Shown: positions 51,990-64,000, counted from the stretch's first letter. The stretch: DNA of 64,000 bases from Ptychodera flava (GCF_041260155.1 NC_091936.1:39506866-39570865); one strand, 5' to 3'. Notes: generated from the letters alone by a model not told the origin. Numbers and translations: made by a program.

Positions 51990-52589
51990 TTAAGGAACAG
52001 CTGGCCCATCCCAAATAAAACTATAAATCTCATTTTGATATTTATATAGAAGTCAATTGCTAAGCTAACGAGTAGATTTATGTAGTTCCCCTGGAAGGCT
52101 CTCACAGAATCGCAATTTCTACATAATAAATCAGATTACCCTTTTTTAAATGGATAAAAATTCTGAATAAAATTAACTAATCGAAAAACATACGATCCGA
52201 TTGTCACAGTGATGGATTTCTTATGTGCATACACAATACAAACGTCTTCAAAATATCGAATGCTTAATTCGAATTCAATCGAAAACCACTTGTTGTACGA
52301 GGTAATGTTTCATTGTTTATTAAAAAATAATGTCGTGTTTCTTTTCCAGGATGATATCAACATAGTACATGTAATAACACTATAAGGTGGTTGCAATTAT
52401 GATATAATGACAAAAAATGAAACACAAGGCCCATTCAAATTAACATAAAATGTTTATGAAAAGAGTGTTTCTTCAAAGTGAGGAGGACCGCCTTGTTCAA
52501 AGATGTGAGTATATACGGCTGACAGTGACTTTGCCTCTTGTAGTTGGCTAAGGTAGTCTGTCTTTGAGGTCTACCTTTATCATTACAGA
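51990..52589. other. No gene recognised
   Basis: AT-rich sequence. The right end may hold more of the LINE remnant, but nothing is readable. Confidence 0.5.
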
Positions 52590-52860
52590 GAGAAAGACAT
52601 CATCATTGACTTTAGGAGAACAGGATGCAGTCGCAAGGAAACAATTATTAACAATCAAGGTGTGAAAATTGATTCAACCTATTAATACCTTAGTATTCAA
52701 ACACTGACGTCGTGAAAGAGGGCCATCAAAGTTGTATACATTTTGGCAAGATCCATCGAGTATTGATGGTACGATCCTATTTACTCTACTGAACTTTCAT
52801 GTATAACTTTTTATGTGGTTTTTATACAACGCCTGTATCATGAAAACATGAATTCTGCAG
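52590..52860 (+). mobile_element. LINE reverse-transcriptase remnant
   Basis: KDIIIDFRRTGCSRKETIIN followed by NQGVKIDSTY matches the post-catalytic region common in CR1/L2-type RTs (KEMIIDFRR...INGxxVExV). Further on, in another frame, KKGHQSCIHFGKIHRVLM recalls KKAxQRLYFLRKLRxF. Stops and frame changes are numerous; this is an old fragment. Confidence 0.55.
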
Positions 52861-53287
52861 ATAAAGTTGTTTCAACAAGGCCCAAAGTAATGGGTACACC
52901 ACAGAGAAGCTTTTATTGCATTTTATTACCAACAGTTGCCTATAAATGTTCGTGAAATTTTATGGTGTAATAATCACGCGGTATTCTCTGCAGGGTTTCA
53001 TTTGTTTCCGTCTAATCGGCGCGTTAAGTCTCCGGCTTGCGGGTAAAACAGACGCAAAATATCGTTACTCAAGCCACATTTCGGCTTTCGTGCCGCTCGG
53101 GTATTAAATATGCTGTTTTGTGTTATGTTGAATTTTAGGTGTAAAGGTTAACGTTGTGTGTTTTTTTTTCCAAGTCGCCACTCTAATTACGCAGTTTTGG
53201 GATCAAGGTAACATTGAAATGGATTGGACTGAATCGAATTTTGGGTGATTTATGATTTGATCTGATAACACAGCGTACGAAGTTTAA

Positions 53288-53608
53288 GGTTGCTCGCACC
53301 TAGAAACTGAAAGAGTTACAATTTTTGCTTGAAGTTTTCGTACAGAAATAAAGAAATAAAAATCAGGAGTCACCGTGCAAAATCTGGTACTAAAAAAAAC
53401 AACCAAATATTCACGACCACTTGAAATTTAAAATGGCTACCAACCCTGTGCTAACTTTATGGAGAAAACTTAACTTTTCGATTTTCACAAAACGATAAAA
53501 TCTTTGTTTATTACATGAACTTCAAAATGAACCCTAATAAGTGGTAGACCAAAAATACTGTCCAAGTTTAAGACTCCATTGTCTGTTGTTGGTACGTGCA
53601 TCCGTACC
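53288..53608 (+). mobile_element. T1 MITE, diverged
   Basis: TTAA|GGTTGCTCGCACC...CATCCGTACC|TTAA. Target duplication intact although the body is strongly diverged. Confidence 0.7.
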
Positions 53609-55610
53609 TTAACGCCGGTCAACCGGGGACGGAATACTGGTGTTAGTTCTTGGAACAATGGTCGAAATTCAACATGTTAGAACGTTGCAGTTAATCGTGA
53701 TGCTTTTACAAAAACATTCTTCTAATCAATCGAAATGGAATTTTGGAGAAAATATACATGTTGCTCTGAGTCCCCCTACTACTAAAATGCCAACACTGGG
53801 AATGCGAAAAAGAATTACATGCCCTCGCAGTGATCACCTCTCCTTCCATGTAATGAATGGTCTGTCTCTGTCTCTAAGGGAGTGGCGCTTAAGCAAACAA
53901 TAATGATACAGAGTCCTCCATAAGAGTCCATCATCTCTCATTTGTTATCCTGTTACCACGGCGATTGCTGTCATAACACTGAAGACGCTACGGTTGTCAA
54001 GGTTTATATCCGTTGTAGCACGCCCGTGTTTGAGTGACCTTTTTCTTAGTATTTATGAAATATTAAGATGCTGTATTTTGTCATTATAACTGACATATTG
54101 ATATTTATATTTAAATCATTATTTTGAGCTTGATACCGTCGACATATCAAATCGCCAGATTGCAGTCACAATAAGTCGGAATGGAGCCCACAAGCATCTA
54201 AAACGCATGTCTGAAGGAGCACTTCAAGTTCCATGGCAACATCCTTGCATTTTTTTTTCAAAATGAGTTAACTGTAGTTAAAATTCTCGAGATATCACAG
54301 TCATATTACGGAAGATAAAAATACGAATACGTTCCATAGAGGTCGGTTATCAGAATGGCCTTGGCACGAGAAAAGGTTATCAGATATATACAGGCAAATA
54401 TATGCATGTAACGTAAGAAAGCAATGTAAAATGGATTGGGGATTTTTTTGAAAACTACATGGGTGAAGACTAACTTACGAGCTCCTACATGTATAATTGT
54501 TATCTTACCTTTTCTTTGTAAGTACTGGAAGCAGACAGGGTGACAGTTTAGCCTCTTGGAGTTGACCCGCTGTTTTGGAGTCCTCTCTACATATGTAGCT
54601 TAACCCAAACTTATTTTCTAACGGGTTAAACATAAATCATAAAGAACAAGATCAAATGATGTAAATGTACATTTACACAAAATATGATATATCAAAATGT
54701 CAGAAACAGGGCTATGGAAAGAAACCCAATATTATTTTTGAATAAATACCTTTACCGCATGCACAGTTAAACCGTCTCACGGTGGGTCGTCTCGTAGTTG
54801 ACTCTGTGACTCGGGACTCTTAAAGTGGCGGTTCGACAACAACACCGGGGCTAATATAGTGACCGGGGCATAAAACCTAACACTGCATTGGTTGGCCTGA
54901 CAACAAATTACCCATGGCGGCTGGCAACAAACTTTGATCTGGGAGTTAAATAATAACAGCGTAAAGGATAACGTCGTTAATATTCGATCGATGCAATGCT
55001 ACAGAATTGTTAGGAGCTCGGTCAACGAGGACTAACACGTCTGCTTAAAATTCCACACAATTTTGGCGGTGAGAATTTTGTTTATTGCAGCACCAAACAG
55101 GCATACCTACAAGCAACTGTCCTTGTGGTAGCACAACATGGCACCACGTTAACCTTTTGGTATTGCGAATGCTTTCTCTGGGCATTGTTTTTAATGTAAA
55201 TATTGTAAATGTTGTTATACTCGACTCTGTGTGAGAAGAGCCTCAGGCTCAACAGTTTATCGAGTTTAAATAAAGTCTAATAATAATAATAATAACAAGG
55301 CAGTATTGCTGAAGGCAATGAGTACTTGGGCCGTGATAGAGTAATTTTGAGGACAATATATACAACTATTCAAATATGGTCTTGAATTTCCTCCTGTCAA
55401 TTAGGCATTTGATTAACTGGTTATTAAACGAAGCAATGACATGACAACGGCAAAATATGTCTAGCAACTTTTGTGGAGTTTGAGGCAGGGGTTCTTTATT
55501 TATAGTGGAAATTGCTTAAACTCCTTAAATATTCAAATTACAGCAAATTTCTTTTGTTCTCGATGGTAGATGTCTAATATTTAGATGGGCATATTTAGAT
55601 TTTTACCCTA
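53609..55610. other. No gene recognised
   Basis: A plus-strand frame at 53640-53903 has no domain signature. At about 55130-55300 the sequence ends CGAGTTTAAATAAAGTCTAA followed by (TAA)n, which looks like the 3' tail of a retroposon of unknown type. Confidence 0.45.
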
Positions 55611-55613
55611 TAG

Positions 55614-56090
55614 TTATCCCTATATACCAAAAGTCGGACATCCAGCTCAGAATTAGATATGTGCATAATTGATGAGGTACAATATGTGGTGTCATAAGGT
55701 GTCCCATCATACCATATATGAAGGGTGTAGCACTTGTGGTTACTGAGTTGTGGACAAATATATATATATATTTGAGGTCAAAGGTCATTGAGGTCACGTG
55801 ACATTTTGTCAAAATAATTGTATTGCTAAGTTATTCCTATATACCAAAAATCAGACCTCTAGCTCTATTGGCTCGCTCAAAATTAGATATGCGCATAATT
55901 AATGAGGTACAATATGTGGTGTCATAAGGTGTCTTATCATACCAAATATGAAGAATGTAGCACTTGTGGTTACTGAGTTGTGGACAAATATATGTATTTG
56001 AGGTCAAAGGTCATTGAGGTCACGTCACATTTTGTCATAATTGTATTGCTAAGTTATTCCTATATACCAAAAATCAGACCTCTAGCTCTA
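55614..56090 (+). repeat. Tandem repeat, about 220-bp period, just over two units
   Basis: CCTATATACCAAAA recurs at about 55618, 55836 and 56059. Units share ATGAGGTACAATATGTGGTG, GTTACTGAGTTGTGGACAAA and GAGGTCAAAGGTCATTGAGG. Confidence 0.9.
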
Positions 56091-56301
56091 TTTTGTCGAT
56101 CAATTTCAGTAAATTTACCTTACCTAGATGAAATTTTGTCTATAGGCTGAAATTTCGCCGAAGTTTGACAAAATTGCATCGATTTTTCAGGTTCATATGC
56201 GACATTTTTGAGTTTTGAGTGCAGACAGAAATAAGTTTTGAGGCAACATGGCTGCGACCCATGTTGACCCCTACCTGCGTACGATGCTATGTGCTACAGC
56301 T

Positions 56302-56356
56302 AACACACAGCATCGCACGCAGGGCTAGCGATAGCCCTGCGTACGATGCTGTGTGT
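56302..56356. repeat. Short hairpin with CTGCGTACG core
   Basis: AACACACAGCATCGCACGCA / TGCGTACGATGCTGTGTGTT arms around GGGCTAGCGATAGCCC. Flanked by direct copies of GCTACAGCTAA. Confidence 0.8.
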
Positions 56357-56533
56357 TCCGCTACAGCTAATAGCCCCGCTCACCACAGCCCTGCAAAGAC
56401 CCGTACGTAGAGTTGGTGACTTCAAATCCATTTTGGACTTGACGTAAAAAGCCAAATTACTGCCGAAATTCAGCGTTCTTGGGCCCAAGTCGTATCCCTG
56501 CCTACCTCAGCTACTCGATCGCTTCCAAAAATG

Positions 56534-56730
56534 CCAGTCTTTTATTCTTTTTTCGTAAATAACCGTCGATGTCGGCAACTCTCTCGCTAGCCCTGCGTAC
56601 GTACGCAGTGTACGCTGTGCATTCCCTGTGTGCGTTCCTAACACACAGCGTACACTGCGTACGTACGCAGGGCTAGCGAGAGAGTTGCCGACATCGACGG
56701 TTTATTTACGAAAAAAGAATAAAAGACTGG
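56534..56730. repeat. Near-perfect hairpin with 86/87-base arms
   Basis: The left arm runs from CCAGTCTTTTATTC to GTGTACGCTGTG and the right arm is its inverse with a single 1-base length difference. The loop is about 24 bases. The arms contain CTCTCTCGCTAGCCCTGCGT followed by ACGTACGCAG. No coding content. Confidence 0.92.
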
Positions 56731-56739
56731 AACGTAGAG

Positions 56740-59390
56740 TTCAGCTCGCTTAGAGTATCATAACATTCTTCGGCCTTCATTTAGATCGACCCTAATCTCT
56801 CCCATTTAGGAAATAAATACACAAGCTACCTTGACAAAACTTCGTGCACCATCGATCCAGGACCAAACGCACTACAAATCTGTCACGGTCTTGACGTCAT
56901 CATTTCCTTACATGGTAATCGGCATGCCGTATTTTTAGCAAAGGAGACACAGAATACGTCGGAGTATTCAGTTTCAAAACGTATTACATTGTGTGATGTT
57001 GTCAAAAAAGGTAATGTTACTGCAGTAGTATAAATTACAAAACACAAAAGTTCAAATCAGTTTATTTTGGACTGGCTTTACCCAACATTTCATATTGTTT
57101 CTTATGCCAGATTTGACCACGTGCTTACTGGCGACCCCTTTACATGCAAATTTTGTGTCAAATGGTGTGCTCTCCTGGAAAAACAAACGTACGATTTCTA
57201 TATGAAGGAGGCGAAATTTGCCCTCAAAACTCGAAACCACCCCTTTATGGGGTGTACCTAGCTATTTTGAACGAGCTTCTCGAATCTGCAGCTCTATTTC
57301 GAAATGACGGTCTGGTTTTCTCAGCTCAAGGATAAGTGTTCTCCATCGCTGTGGGCATTACTATTCTCAACTGGGGGTGCAGTTTCCAGTCGTAATGTTT
57401 TCATTGTATCCGGGATATAAAACCTTTCGTTTTCACAATTTTAGTTTGATTAAAACTAGTCCACATCTTGTCAGTGATTAAACATGTTTCAAGTTTAAAT
57501 GTTAAATTCTGGTCTCGAGCCCTCTTGTTCGACCAAACTGAAATTACCCCTCCCACTTTGGCTCGTCCAGTGGGTGTAGCAAGGGTCGTGCCATCGCCTA
57601 GGAAACGGAGGGTGCATTAATTGTTGCATTTCGATGCACATTTGATTATATTCAGAAGATTTTGTGGCAAATACTCAGATAGAGAAGCATTAATATTCAC
57701 ATCTCATTTATTCAAGACTGGCTGAGAGCAGCACTTCCATTCAGTTAACATCATTACGCCATTTATTATGCCAAGAAAGATGAAGCCAAGGCATTTTGCC
57801 CTCCTGGTCTCAGCCAGAAATGGTTATACCTTACAGAGTTTTTTCCCACGGAATGAAAACAAATGTACTTGGGCTGAGGCCCAAGTACAATAACGTTAGA
57901 CCGGACAACCGCCTTCTACGTGTCGCTACAGAACCACAAAAGTGATCAGTGTACAAATCCAGGGCTTTTTCAGGCATTTTGCTATGTACCTTAGAATTAG
58001 CTGAGGGTAACCGCACACCACCTTCTGTTGCACAGACTTAGAGAATTCATCCATCGAAACTTCCTCGCTAAACAAGATATTTCACACACCTGATGCCGCC
58101 GTACTTCTCTAGCATTGATCACAAGCGAGTACCGAGACACAGCGCTGAGTCGCTTTGGTTTGCTGTTTCACCTGAGCTTTTTTCACAGCGTACGTGTTGA
58201 ACACACACAATAAGAAATCATAAAAGTGGCTCTTTACATTTGATTTATCAATTTTGGAATTCTTCCAAGTTATTTTGGGTGAAAGCAACAATCGAAAATG
58301 AAATATGGGAGGTGAAGAGTGCGGGTCACATTTCAGAGTAATTTTCACTGTGTAAGAGTGCCGAGGATTAGAGATAAAGCCGAGAAAATCTACAAGGGTC
58401 TGGGCTAAGAATAAACAAAATTATCACGTACATCCATATCACATAGCTGTAATACCAAACACCGTTCGGTACAAATATCCGTATAAGCCTATTATACTTC
58501 TAATAAACAAACAAAAAAAGGCAGCAGCTAGGCGGGATCAATGTAGTATGTATGCACTGAGCAATATTCAAACCGTAACTATGGTTAAATTTTGGATAAT
58601 TTCGTTTTTCTGAAATAATTTAAATATTTCTTTTTATTTTTCTCCTAAAGGAAGTCTGGCTGCAAATTATTACTCTTCAAAGACAACGCGTCGTGTACAA
58701 TATGACATCCGACTCGAGGCCAAAATTCAGTTGTCAACGGTGAAAAACGCATATCACACATGTACAGGCTGTATTGGCCAGTTGAACATCAGCCACATGG
58801 ACATAATTTGCGAGTGAGACCGTGCACAAGAAACTGAACCGTATAAACAGAACAAAGAAATACTGGAATCCAGATCAAAAGTTCTAGCTTATGGAGCTTT
58901 TCAGTTCAATACTGTCCAGAACTTGCAGGAAATAAAGAAATAGATGAATGAAGATAGGAAAAACAGTTCAACAAACTTGTCTAACGACATAAATCTTATT
59001 GATAGAAATCTTGTATTGACGGCAAAATGAATCCTCCCGATGGTTGAAAGGATGACCTGTTACCATGACAGAAGGGTGCGTCCAAAATAAAGATATTTTT
59101 TTATACAAACATTTCGGGAATAAAGGTTATCTCTATCCTACATTTCCAAACAAAGAACTACACAATACATTTGATTAGTAATGGTTGTCAATCTTTATGA
59201 GAATAGGCGCCATGACAGATGTGTGACTTTGGCACTTGAATCTTAAAACAAAAGGGCAGAAATATTGTTGATCTCTCGAATATCACAGAACTGTGGGGAA
59301 ATAAAAACATCGGGCCAAAGTCCCTGAAGCTACTATAGATATGGATACAAAATTAAGTATTTTCTGACTGTATGAAATTATCTCACTAAG
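56740..59390. other. No gene recognised
   Basis: Frames near 57052-57335, 57831-58016 and 58109-58348 overlap one another on opposite strands and show no domain or splice support. Confidence 0.5.
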
Positions 59391-59394
59391 GTCA

Positions 59395-60120
59395 TCCTAG
59401 GGACCTGTAAACCAAATATTAAAGCTGTCTGACCAGCGGTTTTGAAAAAACAAGTGACCCAACAGTCTACAGAGCTCTGCTGTGTTATGTAGAGATTAAC
59501 TTTTTGTGACACATGTATTGATGAAGAAGGTGGATATCTTTGATAGCTCATTTCAGGATGGCCTGACCAAAAATGGCACAATTAGCTGCAAATAAACAAA
59601 ATTGATGATTTCATCATAATTTCAATATATTACATTGAGATAAAGCCTAGGAACCTGTATACCAAATATCAAAGGCATCAGACAAGCAGTTTTGAGAAAC
59701 ACATTTTTTGACCAAAAATGGCAAAAATTGCACCAAAAATACAAAATTGTAGATTTCATCATATATTCAATATATTATATGAAGTTCATCTGTAGGAACC
59801 TGTATACCAAATATCAAAGCTGTCAGACGAGTGGTTTTGATAAAATAAATTTTTGACCAAAAATGACAAAAAAATTCCTTAAAAATACAGATTTGCATAT
59901 TTCATCACAATTTGAACAAATCTAAGTTGGGTTATCCCTAGGGACCTAGTACCTGTATACCAAATAACAAAGCTGTCTGACCAGTGGTTATGAAGAAGAG
60001 GATTTTTTACCAAAAACGCCTTTTTTGTGCTAATTTGCATATTTTCGACAATATCAAAAAATTAAAAAAAGCTGTTTCTCAAAATCATATTTTTCATCTA
60101 CACAACAAATATCAAATCAG
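59395..60120 (+). repeat. Tandem repeat, about 145-bp period, four or more units
   Basis: ACCTGTATACCAAATATCAA recurs at about 59402 (variant), 59653, 59796 and 59952 (variant). Units share GACCAGTGGTTTTGA-type strings, TTTTTGACCAAAAATGGCA and ATTTCATCATAATTT. Confidence 0.88.
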
Positions 60121-60466
60121 TAAGTACTGCGGTTCGCAGCTCCTATGTCATGATTAAAATTAGAACAAAACAAAAAAACAAACAAAACTAAACATAATAT
60201 TACAGATTGCAAGAGACCAAAACGAGTAACAAGGGTGTGATTTTTAATGGAAGAAAAGGTTCAGGAGAAAAGTATTACAAACTCAGATGTGTGGTTTGAA
60301 GGCCAGGGCAGTATTGTTGTCCATGTTAATCATGGTGGCTTGCTCTGTTGCAAATGAACAGTAGTATGGCACACTGATTTATTGGGTGGTGTTGTTTTGA
60401 ACAGAAGTCCTTTAATTGTATCACATTACCCACAGTGGCATGACACTGTACCTCCATCAGTGTTAA

Positions 60467-60650
60467 AGGTATACAATAACCTTTAATCTAAATATGCCCA
60501 TATATGGTCAAAGGGGCATTCCTTGGTATTCAAAATGCCCACATGATGGCGCTGATGTTAAAAAGCGGCCATCCGCTTAAAATCTGTGATTGGTTAGATT
60601 TTCTCTTTCCGTGGTAACTGTGGCAAAATTGGAACAGGTGACAGTCAACT
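60467..60650 (-). mobile_element. T2 MITE, third copy, inverted
   Basis: TTAA|AGGTATAC, then TTTAATCTAAATATGCCCAT and GGTAACTGTGGCAAAATTGG, ending GGAACAGGTGACAGTCAACT. Interior runs opposite to the other two copies. Confidence 0.8.
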
Positions 60651-61109
60651 GGTATGTGTCGTAAGTTACATGGGTTCTTGAGTGTTTTTTTTAATTCAAG
60701 ATTTTCTTCCTATATCAGAGCGGCAATAGGACTGAAAGAGGTGTTACTTTTGTTCAGAGATCCATTCAACAGTTATTGCCAACCACTGCAAAACCACTGC
60801 TCATGCATTACAAAGGTTTGCTCATTTAAACATTTGATATTTTCTCCTTCCCAAGATGTAGAAGACAAAGAGAAATGTTAGAAATTGACATGAGGGATTT
60901 AATTCACATTGTCTTCACGAGAACCCAAATGTTCCAAACTTTTCTACGAATTGAAATACAGAGTGAAAGCTTCATCAGTGTGTAAAATGAAAAAAATAAA
61001 CTATTCTTTTTTTTTCTTTCAAATAACTCTGCATAAACTTTCATGATGAAAAAGAATATTAAGGATTTGAGGTTCTTAATTTTTCTAAGTTTGACAATCT
61101 GTCCCTTAA

Positions 61110-61384
61110 GGTAGTGTGCGCCTCGAAAGTTAAAGACTTAAGCTTTTGCTTAAACTTTCGGTAAGGAATCTTTCAACTATTCTCTTTCAAAATCAAGAAT
61201 AGAAATCCAGGGTCACCATGCAAATTTTGGTACTAGAGACAAATAAACCAAGATTTACCGATATTTGAAATTCAAAATGGCTGCCATCCCTGTGTTGACT
61301 CCAAGGAGAAAAATAAAATTTTCAAATTTCAAAAAAACTAAGCCAGTGAAATGGTTTTTTTTAACACCAAGAGCTTTAAAATTA
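61110..61384 (+). mobile_element. T1 MITE, right end replaced
   Basis: TTAA|GGTAGTGTGCGCCTCGAAAG; breaks off at about 61384 where AGGGCCCTGTCACACC begins, probably the end of another repeat (a similar GTCACACCTTGACGAT occurs at 6327). Confidence 0.7.
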
Positions 61385-61559
61385 AGGGCCCTGTCACACC
61401 TTGACGATTTAACCAGCATATGTCGATGTATCAAAATTTCTCTAAAATGCTGGCTAAAGATGAATTTTTCAATTTTGAGCATATACATACTGTATTCATA
61501 ATGTACTTATAGGTTAAAAATATGCTACACAATTATCTTGATGCCTGATGTTAACCAAA

Positions 61560-61660
61560 GATAGCCTGTGATAACCAAAGATAGCCTGATGATAACCATT
61601 GATAGCCTGATGATAACAAGTGATAACCTGATGATAACCAGATATAACCTATTGATTGAT
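61560..61660 (+). repeat. Minisatellite, about 20-bp unit
   Basis: GATAACCAAAGATAGCCTGA repeats about five times with variation. Confidence 0.9.
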
Positions 61661-62118
61661 GACATCAGCAATGGCCTCAAATTGAAAATAGAAAAAAGGA
61701 TTCATAAACTCTTTCAGATCATTACTCCTATGAAAATAATCTGTGTAGGAAAAAGAAAGCCTTTTGGTATTTCCAGCAATTTTGACTGGCGGACTGTCAT
61801 GGAGATAAATAGTACCCAATATCTGGATCAAGGTGACACTGATGATGAGGTTGATGCTCAAGATTGAAGTTTAAGATTCTAATTCTGATGTCTGGATTTT
61901 TGCTCTATGAAAACAGAAGAAATATTATAGATTGTGAACCCTGTATGTCTGACAGATATTCCAAATCCTTGAAGACATCATACTGTGTGTATTACCAGCA
62001 AACTTATGCGTGATCTACTGGCTATAGAAAGCTATCCAGTATTTCATAAGAAAATATAACAGTTGGTCACAGCAAGTAGGTGTAAATGTGTGTGAAATTA
62101 TTCAAACGTGTTGTTGCA

Positions 62119-63179
62119 CTAGTCACTGTCCGAGTCTGCCCTGGCCACATTGATCACATTGGTGACAGCAGATCCCACTGTTTGTTTGAAGTGACTTGGT
62201 GGTATGAACACGCTGCCATTGTCAGGGTAGGTTTCTGCCTGTATGTGGTATTCTGGGCTTGTAATTACTGTCTCTGCTAAGAGACAGTGGGGTTTTTCCT
62301 GCTCGGATTCAAACTCACAGCTGGCAGGAATCTCATCTGATGTGATTATCTGACATTCAATTTGTTCTGAGTCCGATATCATTTTACCATCCATTGCTTC
62401 TTCTTCTTCTTCATTTTCATTTCCACAGACAGAGGTGTTAAGTTTACCGGCCGGAATGATGTATGTGATTGTTGTCCCCGGACACGAATTTTCAGCTGAT
62501 GGGACACTTACAAATGTCACTTTGCCTTCCTGTATGTAGCTTTGAAGAGTGACTGAACGCGGTTCTGTTGCTGCCACAGTTAAATCTTTCTCAGCTTCCT
62601 GATCCGTCACAGTCTTTCCAACTTTTGAAGTTGTCTCAGCTGAGTGCTTTTCAACAGACTGCTCTCTATTGCTTGTCTCAGCATGTTGATTGACAGACGC
62701 AGTTGAACCTGCTGTCTGTGCAGTCTGTTGGTTACCCTGCCCTCTTGTGGCAGCTCTCGGTGAGTAGCCACTGAAATCACTGCTCTCTTTCCTTACTGTC
62801 CCCAATAGATTTCCTTTTTTGCCAGAACCTTTTTTCTCTTCCGCAAGTTTCTCCCTCACCTGCCGCTTTTTCCGTGGTGGGGGCTCCTTAATTGTGAAAG
62901 ACTTCACAAGTTTCGGCTGTCTGCCAGATCTTGTAGGCTTACGGAGGATGTCCATAATTTGAATTTCATCATCACTACCCTCATCTGAGTGACCTCCCCT
63001 TGTGGGGGAACCGACCACCTTTTCAATGTCACTTTCATCCACATTCTTTGTTTCACCGTTTTCCACAACATCACTCTTTTCCTCTGCTAAATTTTCTGAG
63101 ACATCAGCCCGACTTTGTTCACATTTCTCGCCAACATCAGCATCAGAGACCTCCGGCTGGGATCCATCATCCGTTTTGC
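62119..63179 (-). CDS. Last coding exon of an acidic/basic low-complexity protein
   Basis: Exon start at 63179 after a good acceptor (TTGTCCATTTCAG), phase 1, open for about 352 codons to a stop at 62119. The ATG at 63192 lies inside the intron and is not the start. Order: Ser/Glu/Asp-rich N-part (SDADVGEKCEQS), DEGSDDEIQIMDILRKPTRS and GRQPKLVK (about 75-95), a basic patch PPPRKKRQVREKLAEEKKG (about 102-120), a Ser/Thr/Gln-rich middle, EEEEEA near 265, and a C-terminus VINVARADSDSD. The layout suggests an unstructured nuclear protein with possible nuclear-localisation signals, perhaps part of a zinc-finger or transcription-related protein, but I do not recognise the family. Upstream exons lie beyond the right edge. 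Confidence 0.78.
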
Positions 63180-63288
63180 CTGAAATGGACAAATATGTCT
63201 AGTTACTGTAGGTGGACTTCTATAAAGACACCACACATCAAAGTCTGGAAAATTCAAACAGCAAACTACATTTAAATGATAGTTTTAA

Positions 63289-63554
63289 CCCTTTTCCTGC
63301 CAGACAGTATCACTTCTCCATCAGCCAAGTCAGTAAAAAGGGGTATTGAGCCAAAACATGACGTATTTTCACCCACTTGGCTTTGTATGTTATAGCATTT
63401 TTAGTCCAGAAAAATCAACTTTACAGCATTTATGTTTCCAACAGCCTTCAAATGTACAGTATTATGTTAAAATACATCATATGGAATATGTTGTGTTTCA
63501 TTGATTTTAACCACCTTGACCTGATGTTGAAATATGGAAATGGCAGGAAAAGGG
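63289..63554. mobile_element. piggyBac-like MITE, 266 bp
   Basis: Ends CCCTTTTCCTGCCA / TGGCAGGAAAAGGG with perfect TTAA on both sides (63285-63288 and 63555-63558). Lies in the intron upstream of the last exon of the right-hand gene. Confidence 0.8.
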
Positions 63555-63558
63555 TTAA

Positions 63559-64000
63559 AGATCTTTCCAGTATTCCCACATTTTTTGAAAATGAATGTAT
63601 ATGTTGTGACAAGAAGAAATTGCCATTACTTTCGGCAGGGCCCTAAGTTCAACAATTTGTCAAAATCATAATGATTTCATGCAATGTGTTTTCTAAAACC
63701 CATTCTCAAAACCAAATAATTCTTTTTGCCGAGCAATGATGTTGACTAGAAATTGTGGCTGAGTGTGAGCAAAGCATCACATCATAAAAATGATTTAGTG
63801 ATAAACACATTTGGGTTGGATGGTCTTACACTTGGAATTATAAATGTTCTTGAGAAAAATAAATGACTTCAGACTAATTACAGGCTGACAGCATTCAAGC
63901 CAATGTTTGCCATTGAACAGGCTCTATATTGAGGGTGTTTGAACTGGCACCAGTGACAAGTCGGGTTTTGGTTAAATTGTTATGCGAAGAACTGACATTC
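63559..64000. other. Presumed intron of the right-hand gene
   Basis: No exon seen up to the window edge. Confidence 0.45.

Larger units (their letters stand above)
60651..62118. other. 3' flank of the right-hand gene; no other gene seen
   Basis: Holds a T1 MITE and the 20-bp minisatellite. Frames at 60654-60881 and 61568-61867 lack domain support. The latter starts inside the minisatellite. Confidence 0.5.

Noticed and set aside
61560-61660. CRISPR-like regular repeats
   Set aside because: The unit is about 20 bp with no unique spacers, in an animal genome; it is a minisatellite.
63180-63192. ATG at 63192 as start of the right-hand gene
   Set aside because: It overlaps a polypyrimidine tract and TTTCAG acceptor, so the codons before the splice site are intronic.

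Overview
The window is AT-rich animal nuclear DNA with spliced genes (GT...AG introns), few coding exons, long (TA)n and other microsatellites, and many small DNA-transposon relics. The gene content (a spliced galactose 3-O-sulfotransferase gene, a tandem cluster of DUF4440/SnoaL-like genes, a Jockey/CR1-type LINE) fits a marine invertebrate deuterostome such as a hemichordate, or less likely a cephalochordate or echinoderm. That placement is inference from gene style, not a match to a known genome. No retrovirus, LTR element, Polinton, phage or CRISPR array was recognised.

Left part (1-28200). Three tandem segmental copies, all read on the minus strand: A (about 1-5950, cut by the left edge), B (about 16190-20960) and C (about 22880-28190). 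Each carries a two-exon DUF4440-type gene. Copies B and C are complete and read cleanly across the splice; only exon 1 of A is inside the window. Each also carries a diverged second paralogue (D1-D3) that is decayed in every copy, and between them a conserved 91-base exon with a donor site that may be a 5' leader exon. Transposon insertions present in some copies and absent from others give the order of events: B and C split after A, and B has a hybrid structure that looks like unequal crossing-over. Between A and B lie repeat-rich DNA (5950-16190) and a decayed three-exon Myb/SANT-like gene at 12202-13876 with a CRE-containing upstream exon.

Middle (28200-40700). Mostly repeats: a 490-bp foldback, an array of roughly 1.1-kb repeats (29720-34010) split by a young 5'-truncated LINE with an 11-bp target duplication, and TTAA-flanked MITEs. 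From 34010 to 40700 no gene was recognised.

Right part (40700-64000). A complete two-exon Gal3ST-like sulfotransferase (40746-42699, +) of type II membrane topology; a CpG-type promoter region (43820-44540) with NRF-1, ETS, YY1 and TCTCGCGAGA motifs and a short ORF; a 74-residue, GC-rich membrane-protein gene (49454-49678, -); several inverted-repeat elements, including a near-perfect 87-bp-arm hairpin at 56534-56730; two minisatellite-like arrays; and the last coding exon of an acidic, basic-patch protein (62119-63179, -) whose upstream exons lie beyond the right edge.

The genes form no operon-like system. The most informative signal is the tandem DUF4440 cluster with its nested, datable insertions, followed by the set of foldback and TIR elements.
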